Shown one piece after another: positions 1 through 7,049 of a stretch of DNA of 8,282 nt (positions within the stretch are counted from its first letter, which is position 1; the number at the start of each line of letters is the position of its first letter). Below the pieces are notes generated by a model, which saw nothing but the letters and a program-made list of their open reading frames with translations, was not told the origin of the DNA and did no database searches. The stretch spans positions 1-8,282 of the forward strand of contig JAHDII010000134.1 of assembly GCA_020630895.1 (NCBI GenBank). Direction: 5' to 3'. The stretch comes from Saprospiraceae bacterium. Its GTDB lineage: Bacteria; Bacteroidota; Bacteroidia; Chitinophagales; Saprospiraceae. The position numbers and the translations under genes were made by a program.

Positions 1-1
1 A

Positions 2-388
2 AGAGGAAATATTATCGCTATTATCATTATAGCTATTGGAATTATAGTATTGTTTAATTTTTTTGGTGATATGACTGAATATAGTACTTTTGCAGAATCT
101 TCTAAGAATCCAGAACAATCAGTAAAAGTAGTAGGAGTTCTTTCTAAAACAAAACCGGTTGTATATGATCCTAAGATAGATCCTAATTTATTTAGTTTTC
201 ATATGATTGATCAAGATGGAAAAGAATGTAGAGTAGTCATGAATCAAGGAAAACCCCAAGATTTTAATAAATCAGAAAAAATAGTTCTTACAGGGAAAAT
301 GGTAGGAGAAAATTTTGTAGCATCACATATGTTATTAAAGTGTCCTTCTAAATATAAAGATGAAGAAATATTTGCTAGAGAAATGTAA
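2..388 (+). CDS. ccmE: Cytochrome c maturation protein CcmE, Cys-type (CxxxY) haem chaperone, 5' end outside window
   Basis: CcmE is the membrane-anchored periplasmic haem chaperone of cytochrome c maturation System I; it binds haem covalently and passes it to CcmF. The reading frame is open from the window edge: the first ~18 residues visible (RGNIIAIIIIAIGIIVLF) form the N-terminal membrane anchor, so the true start lies a few codons upstream; the TTG at 50 lies inside this anchor and is not the start. After it comes a ~95-residue OB-fold-like domain (VKVVGVLSKTKPVVYD, then FHMIDQDGKECRVVM, then KIVLTGKMVGENFVASHMLLKCPSKY). The haem-attachment position, His in the classical HxxxY motif, is Cys here (TGT at 341-343) with the conserved Tyr four residues later (353-355), giving CPSKY. 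A second Cys (227-229) lies in the middle of the domain. The short tail after the motif (KDEEIFAREM) fits the family. It is followed by ccmF after 68 bases on the same strand, which strongly supports the assignment. Confidence 0.9.
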   Translation, partial: RGNIIAIIIIAIGIIVLFNFFGDMTEYSTFAESSKNPEQSVKVVGVLSKTKPVVYDPKIDPNLFSFHMIDQDGKECRVVMNQGKPQDFNKSEKIVLTGKMVGENFVASHMLLKCPSKYKDEEIFAREM

Positions 389-456
389 TTGAATTTTAGA
401 AAATGATTCATCATCGCACACATTACCCACAATATCGATTTTTATAAATAAAACGA

Positions 457-3288
457 ATGGACAATATTCAGTATATTGGAGAAAACCTTCTTATAGGGAA
501 AATAGGTCATTTTTTTATTGCATTAAGTTTTGTTGCTTCTATACTAGCCGCAGTATCTTACTTTTTTGCAGAAAAACGTAAAGATTTACAGGAAGGAATT
601 GTATGGAAAAAAATGGCTCGCTTTGCTTTTTTAGCTCATGGAATTAGCGTGTTTATGGTTATTGGATTGATATTTTATATCATGACAGATAAAATGTATG
701 AATATGCTTATGCTTTTAATCATGTTTCAGACGATTTAAATTATAGCTATATTTTAGCGGCCTTTTGGGAAGGTCAGGAAGGAAGTTTCTTATTATGGAT
801 GTTTTGGCATGTCATTTTAGGAATTATATTATTAGCAAAAACAAAAGAATGGGAAAATGGAGTGATGATGTTCTTGAGTATTATTCAAGCGATTATTTCT
901 TCATTTTTATTAGGAATATATATAGTAAATACAAGAATAGGCATCAATCCTTTTGTCTTATTAAGAGATACAAAAGAAGCAATTAATGCACCCATTTTTT
1001 CTACAGCAGATTATTTAACTCAGATAACTGGTACAGGTTTAAATCCATTACTTCAAAATTATTGGATGACGATACATCCTCCTACTTTATTTTTAGGTTT
1101 TGCTTCAGTTAGTGTTCCTTTTTGTTTTGCAGCAGCAGCTCTTTGGCGTAAAGAATATAAATCTTGGTTAAAACCTGTACTTCCTTGGGCTTTATTTTCA
1201 GGAACAATTTTAGGAACAGGAATTTTAATGGGAGGAGCATGGGCATACGAAGCTTTAAGTTTCGGAGGTTATTGGGCTTGGGATCCTGTAGAAAATATGT
1301 CTTTAGTTCCGTGGTTAATTTTATTGGCAGGAATACATATGAATGTCGTTGCTAAAGCAACAGGACATTCTATTAAAGCGACATTAGCTTTTTATTTATT
1401 TTCATTTATTCTTGTTTTTTATTCTACATTTTTAACTCGAAGTGGTGTTTTAGGAGATACCTCAGTCCATGCTTTTACTGAATTAGGTTTAGAATGGCAT
1501 TTAGTTTTAGGCTTATTTTCATTTATAGGAATAGCGTTTTATTTATATTTTAAAAACAATAAACATATTCCAGAACCCGAAAAAGAAGAACCTTTTTCTT
1601 CTAAAGAATTTTGGATGTTTATTGGTTCTTTAGTCTTATTAATTTCTACATTATTAATTTCTATTTCTACCTCTATTCCTGTATTTAATAAATTAATGGA
1701 TGGTGCTGCGTGGGTACTCAATAGTGATTTTTCTAATAATCATTTAGCCCCTCCGAGTGATGCGATAGAACATTATAATAAATATCAATTATGGGTAGCT
1801 TTACTGATTGGTATTCTTTCAGGAGCAGCTCAATTTTTAAGATATAAAGAATCTAATTTTGAAGCTTGGAAAAAAGTATTTTCAAAACATATCATCATAT
1901 CTAGTGTATTATCTTTAATCTTGACTTATTTATTTGCTAGAATTTTAGATACTCATGTTTGGCAATATTATGTTTTAAGTTTTGGTTGTTGGTTTGCAGT
2001 AGTTTCTAATATAGATTATTTAATAACTACGATTAGAACGAATATTAAATTAGTAGGTTCTGTTTTTTCTCATGTTGGTTTTGGTTTAATGATTTTAGGC
2101 TCTATTATTTCAGGACTTAATCAACATCATATTTCTACAGATTCATTTGGGCAAAAAGGAATTATAGAAGGATTTACAGAAGAAGATTATAATAAGAATA
2201 TATTATTAATAAAAGATAAACCCTTATTCATGAATGGCTATAAAGTCACTTATGAAAAAGATAGTATTAATGGCGTTTATAGAACCTTTACAATTAATTA
2301 TCAAAAAATAGATTTAAAAACAGGGGAGATATCAGAGAATTTTAATTTATATCCTAATATTATTTATGAAAAAACATTTCAAAAAGTAGCGGCTTCTAAT
2401 CCTTCAACAAAACATTATTTAGGGAAAGATATTTTTACACATATTGCTTCTTTACCTAGAGCAGAAACAGATCCTGAATATGCAAGAAGTCAAGAAGATA
2501 GTTTAGGATATATTTCTTATTCAGCTCTTTTAAAAGATACTTTTCATACGCCTAATTTAATCGTGGAATTTGTAGGAATAGAAACAAAACCTACACACGA
2601 AAGTTATACTTATGAAGAAGGAGATATGGGATTAGGAATACGATTAAAAGTAACAGATAAAAAAACAAATAAAACTTTTGATGCTATGCCGTTTGCAGTC
2701 ATTAGAAGATCTAGAATTATTCGTTTTCCCGCAGAGCTAACAGAAATTAATGCTAAATTAAAATTAACAACAAAAGTTTTTGATGAATATTTTGTCAATG
2801 ATTCTGAATTAGATTATAAAAGTTATACTCTTAAAAAAGGAGATTCATTTCATCATTTAGGAACAACATATACTTTCTCTGGTTTTGAAACGAACCCTAC
2901 AAGTGAATATTATTTTCCTCAAAAAGATGATATAGCAATGAATGCTATGATTCGTTTTGAAAAGCAAGGAAAAGATTATACTGCAAAACCTATTTATGTG
3001 ATTCGTGATAATATTCCTTTTAATATTAAAGATGAATTTAAAGATTTAGGATTACATTTTAAAATAGGAAATGTAGATGCTAAAAATCAAAATATAACAA
3101 TTGTTGTGGCTCAAGGAGAACCTAAAGAAGATCGTGTAACGATACAAGTAGCTGAAGATGTTCCTTCTAGTCAATATGTAGTTTTAGAAGCTATTGTTTT
3201 TCCTGGAATTAATTTATTTTGGTTCGGTTCTGTTTTAATGTTATTGGGCATTTTTGTAGCAATGTGGAGAAGAATAAAAGAACGATAA
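457..3288 (+). CDS. ccmF: Cytochrome c haem lyase subunit CcmF, elongated Bacteroidota form
   Basis: CcmF is the multi-pass inner-membrane core of the System I haem lyase; it takes haem from CcmE and attaches it to apocytochrome c in the periplasm. The family signature is clear. The tryptophan-rich WWD motif lies at residues ~270-286 (GGYWAWDPVENMSLVPW). The histidines expected as haem ligands are present: His207 in TIHPPTLFLGF and His338 in TSVHAF (periplasmic pair), His294 just after the WWD motif, and His539 in SHVGFGLMILG (transmembrane). Roughly 15 hydrophobic segments precede residue 555. A large soluble region (~555-915), containing NPSTKHYLGKDIFTHI near residues 650-670, follows, and a last membrane helix near 917-936 ends in RRIKER. 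At 943 residues it is far longer than the ~650 of proteobacterial CcmF; the extra length is in the C-terminal periplasmic region, which contains no cysteine. The ATG at 457 follows an A-rich leader with no Shine-Dalgarno motif. It sits 68 bases after ccmE and is probably co-transcribed with it. Confidence 0.95.
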   Translation: MDNIQYIGENLLIGKIGHFFIALSFVASILAAVSYFFAEKRKDLQEGIVWKKMARFAFLAHGISVFMVIGLIFYIMTDKMYEYAYAFNHVSDDLNYSYILAAFWEGQEGSFLLWMFWHVILGIILLAKTKEWENGVMMFLSIIQAIISSFLLGIYIVNTRIGINPFVLLRDTKEAINAPIFSTADYLTQITGTGLNPLLQNYWMTIHPPTLFLGFASVSVPFCFAAAALWRKEYKSWLKPVLPWALFSGTILGTGILMGGAWAYEALSFGGYWAWDPVENMSLVPWLILLAGIHMNVVAKATGHSIKATLAFYLFSFILVFYSTFLTRSGVLGDTSVHAFTELGLEWHLVLGLFSFIGIAFYLYFKNNKHIPEPEKEEPFSSKEFWMFIGSLVLLISTLLISISTSIPVFNKLMDGAAWVLNSDFSNNHLAPPSDAIEHYNKYQLWVALLIGILSGAAQFLRYKESNFEAWKKVFSKHIIISSVLSLILTYLFARILDTHVWQYYVLSFGCWFAVVSNIDYLITTIRTNIKLVGSVFSHVGFGLMILGSIISGLNQHHISTDSFGQKGIIEGFTEEDYNKNILLIKDKPLFMNGYKVTYEKDSINGVYRTFTINYQKIDLKTGEISENFNLYPNIIYEKTFQKVAASNPSTKHYLGKDIFTHIASLPRAETDPEYARSQEDSLGYISYSALLKDTFHTPNLIVEFVGIETKPTHESYTYEEGDMGLGIRLKVTDKKTNKTFDAMPFAVIRRSRIIRFPAELTEINAKLKLTTKVFDEYFVNDSELDYKSYTLKKGDSFHHLGTTYTFSGFETNPTSEYYFPQKDDIAMNAMIRFEKQGKDYTAKPIYVIRDNIPFNIKDEFKDLGLHFKIGNVDAKNQNITIVVAQGEPKEDRVTIQVAEDVPSSQYVVLEAIVFPGINLFWFGSVLMLLGIFVAMWRRIKER

Positions 3289-3345
3289 AATATTTTTATT
3301 TTAGTTCTAAAATTATTATTAACTTCGGATTGAAATCAAATAAAA

Positions 3346-4119
3346 ATGAAAATAACTGTTATTGGTGCTGGTAATGTAGGGTATCATTTGAGCCAACGAC
3401 TTAAAGAAGTAGGTCATACTATCGTACAAATTTTTAGCCGACAAACGAACAAGGTTATTCGTATTTCTAGAATTATTGGAGCCAATCCTATTGATAATTT
3501 ATCTTCATTAAATCCAGGTGCAGATTTATATATTTTAGCCGTCAAAGATGATGCTATTGCAACAGTAGCTGAAAAAATAAAAAAAAGAATTCCTGCAACT
3601 TCATGGGTTGTTCATACTTCTGGTTCTACACCCAGTACAGTATTAGAACCTTATTTTGAAAATTATGGTGTTTTTTATCCTCTTCAAACATTTTCAATGA
3701 ATCGACTGGCAGATTTTTTAAATATTCCTATTTTAATTGATGCTAATAAAGAATTAATGAAAAATAGATTACAAGAATTAGCGGAAACGGTAAGTTCTAA
3801 AATTTATTTAATTAATGATGAACAACGAGCCAAAATTCATGTAACGGCAGTTGTAGTAAATAATTTTACGAATTATTTATATACTATGGCTGAAGATATT
3901 TTACAACAAGAAGAATTACCTATGGAAGTTTTAATTCCATTGATTCAAGAAACATCTAAAAAAGTATCATTATATCCTGCAAAAGAAATGCAAACAGGTC
4001 CTGCACAACGAGGAGATAAAAAAACTATAAAACGGCATTTAGAATTTTTAGAAAAATATCCTAACTATCAAAAAATATATGAAGTATTAAGTAAAGGAAT
4101 TGAGGAAATGAAAAAATAA
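3346..4119 (+). CDS. Rossmann-like NAD(P)-binding protein with DUF2520 C-terminal domain
   Basis: This is a 257-residue soluble protein with two parts. The N-terminal half is a Rossmann fold of the F420/NADP-oxidoreductase-like type: the dinucleotide-binding GxGxxG motif is at residues 7-12 (VIGAGNVG), a strand with DLYILAVKDDAI lies near 60-71, and WVVHTSGST near 87-95. The C-terminal half matches the DUF2520 family, a helical domain resembling that of 6-phosphogluconate dehydrogenase-type enzymes: YPLQTFS at 111-117, HVTAVVVNNFTNYLY at 165-179, and QTGPAQRGDKKTIKRHLEFL at 216-235. The fold predicts an NAD(P)-dependent dehydrogenase, but substrate and pathway are not established for the family. 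No signal peptide or membrane segment is visible, so it should be cytoplasmic. It lies 57 bases after ccmF on the same strand, probably transcribed with it, though I see no functional link to cytochrome c assembly. Its stop codon is one base from the stop of the opposing gene. Confidence 0.88.
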   Translation: MKITVIGAGNVGYHLSQRLKEVGHTIVQIFSRQTNKVIRISRIIGANPIDNLSSLNPGADLYILAVKDDAIATVAEKIKKRIPATSWVVHTSGSTPSTVLEPYFENYGVFYPLQTFSMNRLADFLNIPILIDANKELMKNRLQELAETVSSKIYLINDEQRAKIHVTAVVVNNFTNYLYTMAEDILQQEELPMEVLIPLIQETSKKVSLYPAKEMQTGPAQRGDKKTIKRHLEFLEKYPNYQKIYEVLSKGIEEMKK

Positions 4120-4134
4120 TTTATTTTATTTTTT
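4111..4134. terminator. Possible bidirectional A/T-only terminator at convergent gene ends
   Basis: A perfect 9-bp inverted repeat pairs AAAAAATAA (4111-4119) with TTATTTTTT (4126-4134) around a 6-base loop. It spans the stop codons of both converging genes: the plus-strand stop is in the left arm and the minus-strand stop is in the loop. Each strand reads a U-rich run just after its stop. The stem has no G or C, so it is much weaker than a canonical intrinsic terminator, and such repeats arise by chance in very AT-rich DNA. The position between tail-to-tail genes is the main support. Confidence 0.3.
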
Positions 4135-4984
4135 GATACAACAAAGTAGCTGTACTTAAATTCAGTAATTTTAATCCTAGCCTAGAAAAAACAAATATTT
4201 GAGAAATAATAAAAGAAATTAAAATACTTGAATTTGAATTGATATTAAAAGAGGTTGTAATGAAATAATTAATAATCATTACTATTAATAATAGTCCTAA
4301 ATTGATTAAATATAATCCCCAAGTTTTTTTGATGTTTTTAATAATAAATTGAAACGATTTTTTTATAGGTTGAATTAAATATTTTTTGTCTTCATGGATT
4401 AAAAATATTTTAGCATAATCTTGCCACATCATAAAAAATGAAGCAACCAATAAATAAATAGGAGTTAAATATTTTATACTTGAAAAAATAATTCCTTCAC
4501 TTTCTAAACGCAAAGGATTTAACCCTTTGGTAATGGTCATAAAAATAGAAATGAATATCAAGAATACTACAAAATGAATGATGATAAAATAAATACTTAA
4601 TCTCAACATTCTCCAAAAAAAATGTGCAGATTGTCCCCAAAATAAAGAGCGATTATTTTCATGATTACCTTCTTTAAATAAAGATAAAATCCCTCCCATT
4701 AAAAAAATAAACAATAATAAAAATAAAATAATGCTTAAATAAGATTGGTGAAGTATAGGTGAAATACCATCTCCATAAGCATTCATAAAATCATTGATAA
4801 AAGTATAATTGAATCCTTTGATGATGTCATCAATCATTAAAGAATGTCCCACTTTATTTTCTAAATATTTCTTAAACGGACTCGCTACAAAAGCAGCAAA
4901 TAAAAAAACTATGGCATATAATAATAACCACATTTTTTTATGTTTCCAAATTAATTGAAGTCCTTGTTTAAGAATTTCTATCAT
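4121..4984 (-). CDS. Multi-pass membrane protein of unknown function
   Basis: I cannot assign this 287-residue protein to a named family. It has about six hydrophobic segments: residues ~17-34, 83-100, 128-150, 172-187, 221-243 and 253-268. The N-terminus is short and basic (LQLIWKHKKMW). There is a ~45-residue polar stretch between segments 1 and 2 and a conserved-looking amphipathic part, DYAKIFLIHEDKKYLIQP, leading to FQFIIKNIKKTWGLY (~189-225). The overall layout, with a WxDYAK/RI motif followed by a basic helix and then GLY plus a membrane helix, resembles integral membrane proteins loosely grouped with glycerophosphodiesterase-membrane-domain or YciC-like proteins; this is from memory and is weak. 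It starts 14 bases after the stop of the M1 peptidase gene, so it is very likely translated from the same transcript. A role related to that peptidase or to the envelope is only inference from position. The ATG at 4984 has no Shine-Dalgarno motif. Confidence 0.8.
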   Translation of the reverse strand: MIEILKQGLQLIWKHKKMWLLLYAIVFLFAAFVASPFKKYLENKVGHSLMIDDIIKGFNYTFINDFMNAYGDGISPILHQSYLSIILFLLLFIFLMGGILSLFKEGNHENNRSLFWGQSAHFFWRMLRLSIYFIIIHFVVFLIFISIFMTITKGLNPLRLESEGIIFSSIKYLTPIYLLVASFFMMWQDYAKIFLIHEDKKYLIQPIKKSFQFIIKNIKKTWGLYLINLGLLLIVMIINYFITTSFNINSNSSILISFIISQIFVFSRLGLKLLNLSTATLLYQKIK

Positions 4985-4998
4985 GAGTATATTTTGGT

Positions 4999-6996
4999 TT
5001 AAATTAAAGCACTAGCTGTGACCATAATATTTTCCATCCAAGTAAAAAAGGAAGTAAAATATCTTCTGATTCCTGTTTTTTTAGCTTGAACAGAATAACT
5101 ATTATTAATTAAATTTTTATCTAAAGTAATTTTAAGAAGAGGATCTATTTCTGCACAATCAATTTTATGTTCAGAAATAAAGTTCAATTCAAAACTTCTA
5201 TCTTTACCATCCCAATATTCAATTTTTTGATCTCCATTTTCAAAAAATATTTTAATTTCTTGAGGCATGATCATTTCACCATTTCTATAAATAATTATTT
5301 TAGATTGATATTTTTTAGAATCATTTTTTCTTTCTGTAATACAATGACTAATATTATCAAAAAATCCTAAAGGAGATTCGATAACATCATTAGAAATAGA
5401 ATGAATCGCATAATCACATTCTTCTGTTCCCATGATGGTTTGTTCAAAAAACCAATTCATATTTTCGCCCAACTTATCACCATGATTTTTTTGTACTACT
5501 TCATTGACGACATCAAAAAAATCATTTCTACAAGGGTGTTTAAATTTCCATCTTTTAAAATAAGTTTGCATAATTTCTTGCATCGTTTTTTCTCCAACAA
5601 GCCCTTCTAAAGTTTTTAAAGTAACCGCAGCTTTTCCATAAACAATTTCAGCATAACTCCCATGTTTAAAATGAAATCCAAAATCGCTAATAGGATTTAT
5701 TTTAATATTATCAGCATTAAAAAAACGACCTCTTCGCAATTCATTAGAACTAATATTCATTCCTAAATAATCAGAATGTACTACACCTTCTGGATAATAT
5801 TTATCTAAAATTTTAGCTTCAAAAAAAGAAGTAAATCCTTCATCTAACCAAGGTTCTTCTTGTTCATTTGTAGCTAATATTTGCATAAAATATTGATGAG
5901 TTAATTCATGTATCGTTAGGGTTTCTGTTGTTTTAATTCCTTGAGGTAAATCACATAACGTGGGAGCTGTGAAGAGCGTAGGATATTCCATGGCTCCTGA
6001 AAATAATCCATGATATGGAGGACTTACAATGGTTAGAGTAGGGTAGGGATATTTTTCTAAATAATTTTCAAAAAAAGATAAAGTATTTTTTGTTGCTTTT
6101 AAGAAACGTTCTTGATTACAAATGTGTTCAGGACGAATTAATAATTTAATTTCTATACCTTCCCAATATTCAATGATTTCTTCAAATCCAGTATGAGCTG
6201 TCCAAGCAAAATCGATAACATCTTCAGCTAGATAAGTTACTTTTTTGCGATTTGTATTTATAGTTTCATCTAATAAAAAACCACTGGCTCCTACAATAAA
6301 ATCTTTAGGTACATCTAAGGTTACTTCATATACTCCAAATTCTCCAAAATATTCTGTTGTAGGATAATAATGATGACAATTCCATTGTCCTTGCGTTGCA
6401 AAACGGCTTCCTTCAGGTTCATAAACGCCTAATTTGGGAAACCATTGTACCATAAAATAATAATCACGATTATAACCCGTTCTAGCAGCCGCCTTAGGAA
6501 TTTGTGATATCCATTTCATTTTTAATTCATAAGTAGCATGAGGTAAAATAGGTTCGATTAATTGAATTTCTGCTACGGTATGATCCTCTTTATTTTTATT
6601 TTCAGGAAGTACATAATTTATATTTTGACTTAAATTATTTCCTTTTTCATCTATAACTTCTGTAATTTCTATCCAGCCCCATACACCATTTTTAATATCT
6701 TCTTCAGATTTATTTTTAGGAATTCTTCCTCCTCCTGTATAAAATAAAGTTTTATTATTTTTAAAAGCATTATAATACATATGAAAAGGCATCGTCCAAA
6801 TGGTATCATTCGAAGGATTTTTAAAAGTGAGCGTTTGTTGAGCTATGATTTGTTTTGTATCTGTGTTTAAAGTGGCATGAATATTATAATTCGCCGTACG
6901 AGGCGATAAAGGCGTTTTAAATCTTTTATCTTCTTGTCCTGTAAGAGAAGAAATAAACAAGCCCATCAATAATATTAGTATAATTTTCTCTTGCAT
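4999..6996 (-). CDS. Exported M1-family zinc metallopeptidase (aminopeptidase type)
   Basis: This is a zinc-dependent peptidase of family M1 (gluzincin), predicted to remove N-terminal residues from peptides outside the cytoplasm. The zinc site is complete: HELTH at residues 363-367 and the third ligand Glu386, exactly 18 residues after HELTH, in EPWLDEGFTSFFE. The substrate-anchoring GxMEN motif appears as GAMEY (334-338), a variant I recall in bacterial M1 proteins. Tyr453 in IVYGKAAVTL is the likely transition-state-stabilising tyrosine. An N-terminal beta-rich domain (~30-270, including WNCHHYYPTTEYFGEFGVY at ~205-223) precedes the catalytic domain. A small C-terminal beta-like domain (~530-640) contains IIIYRNGEMIMPQEI and YWDGKD. 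Residues 1-20 look like a type I signal peptide with probable cleavage near LTG/QED; no lipobox cysteine. At 665 residues it is LTA4H-sized and lacks the large helical ERAP1-type C-terminal domain of ~850-residue aminopeptidases. It ends with a hydrophobic, aromatic-rich tail (RRYFTSFFTWMENIMVTASALI region) that may touch the membrane. I see no type IX secretion C-terminal domain, so periplasmic location is the best guess. Confidence 0.93.
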   Translation of the reverse strand: MQEKIILILLMGLFISSLTGQEDKRFKTPLSPRTANYNIHATLNTDTKQIIAQQTLTFKNPSNDTIWTMPFHMYYNAFKNNKTLFYTGGGRIPKNKSEEDIKNGVWGWIEITEVIDEKGNNLSQNINYVLPENKNKEDHTVAEIQLIEPILPHATYELKMKWISQIPKAAARTGYNRDYYFMVQWFPKLGVYEPEGSRFATQGQWNCHHYYPTTEYFGEFGVYEVTLDVPKDFIVGASGFLLDETINTNRKKVTYLAEDVIDFAWTAHTGFEEIIEYWEGIEIKLLIRPEHICNQERFLKATKNTLSFFENYLEKYPYPTLTIVSPPYHGLFSGAMEYPTLFTAPTLCDLPQGIKTTETLTIHELTHQYFMQILATNEQEEPWLDEGFTSFFEAKILDKYYPEGVVHSDYLGMNISSNELRRGRFFNADNIKINPISDFGFHFKHGSYAEIVYGKAAVTLKTLEGLVGEKTMQEIMQTYFKRWKFKHPCRNDFFDVVNEVVQKNHGDKLGENMNWFFEQTIMGTEECDYAIHSISNDVIESPLGFFDNISHCITERKNDSKKYQSKIIIYRNGEMIMPQEIKIFFENGDQKIEYWDGKDRSFELNFISEHKIDCAEIDPLLKITLDKNLINNSYSVQAKKTGIRRYFTSFFTWMENIMVTASALI

Positions 6997-7018
6997 TGAA
7001 TCATGAATATTGATTTAT

Positions 7019-7049
7019 TAAAGATATACATTTTATATCATTCTCCAAA
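7019..7049 (-). promoter_or_regulatory. Candidate Bacteroidota-type promoter for the M1 peptidase gene
   Basis: Read on the minus strand, TTTG (7049-7046) is followed after 19 bases by TATCTTTA (7026-7019). This matches the Bacteroidota housekeeping consensus, a -33 TTTG and a -7 TAnnTTTG about 19-21 bases apart, with one mismatch in the last base of the -7 box. The predicted start of transcription would lie a few bases downstream, leaving a leader of roughly 15 bases before the ATG at 6996. The -33 box overlaps the end of the upstream acyltransferase gene. In AT-rich DNA such matches occur by chance, and read-through from upstream is also likely. Confidence 0.35.

Noticed and set aside
389..456. 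Small gene or regulatory RNA in the ccmE-ccmF gap
   Set aside because: The 68 bases hold no plausible open frame and only a 5-bp A/T hairpin (ATTTT-AG-AAAAT near 393-404), which is not meaningful in this base composition.
3298..3313. Inverted repeat ATTTTAG-TT-CTAAAAT after ccmF as a terminator
   Set aside because: Only one G-C pair, an impossibly short loop unless the top pairs open, and no clean T run after it. It also sits between two same-strand genes that are probably co-transcribed.
3320..3327. TAACTTCG before the DUF2520 gene as a -7 box
   Set aside because: It is close to TAnnTTTG, but no TTTG or TTG lies at the right distance upstream, so it is not supportable as a promoter.
5167..5610. 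Open frames of 67 and 69 codons on the plus strand (5167-5370 and 5401-5610)
   Set aside because: They lie wholly antisense to the well-conserved M1 peptidase gene and their translations look like AT-driven hydrophobic and basic shadow sequence.
7000..7020. 5-bp inverted repeat AATCA...TGATT in the leader before the M1 start as an operator
   Set aside because: Too short, and expected by chance in AT-rich sequence; nothing else marks a regulator site.
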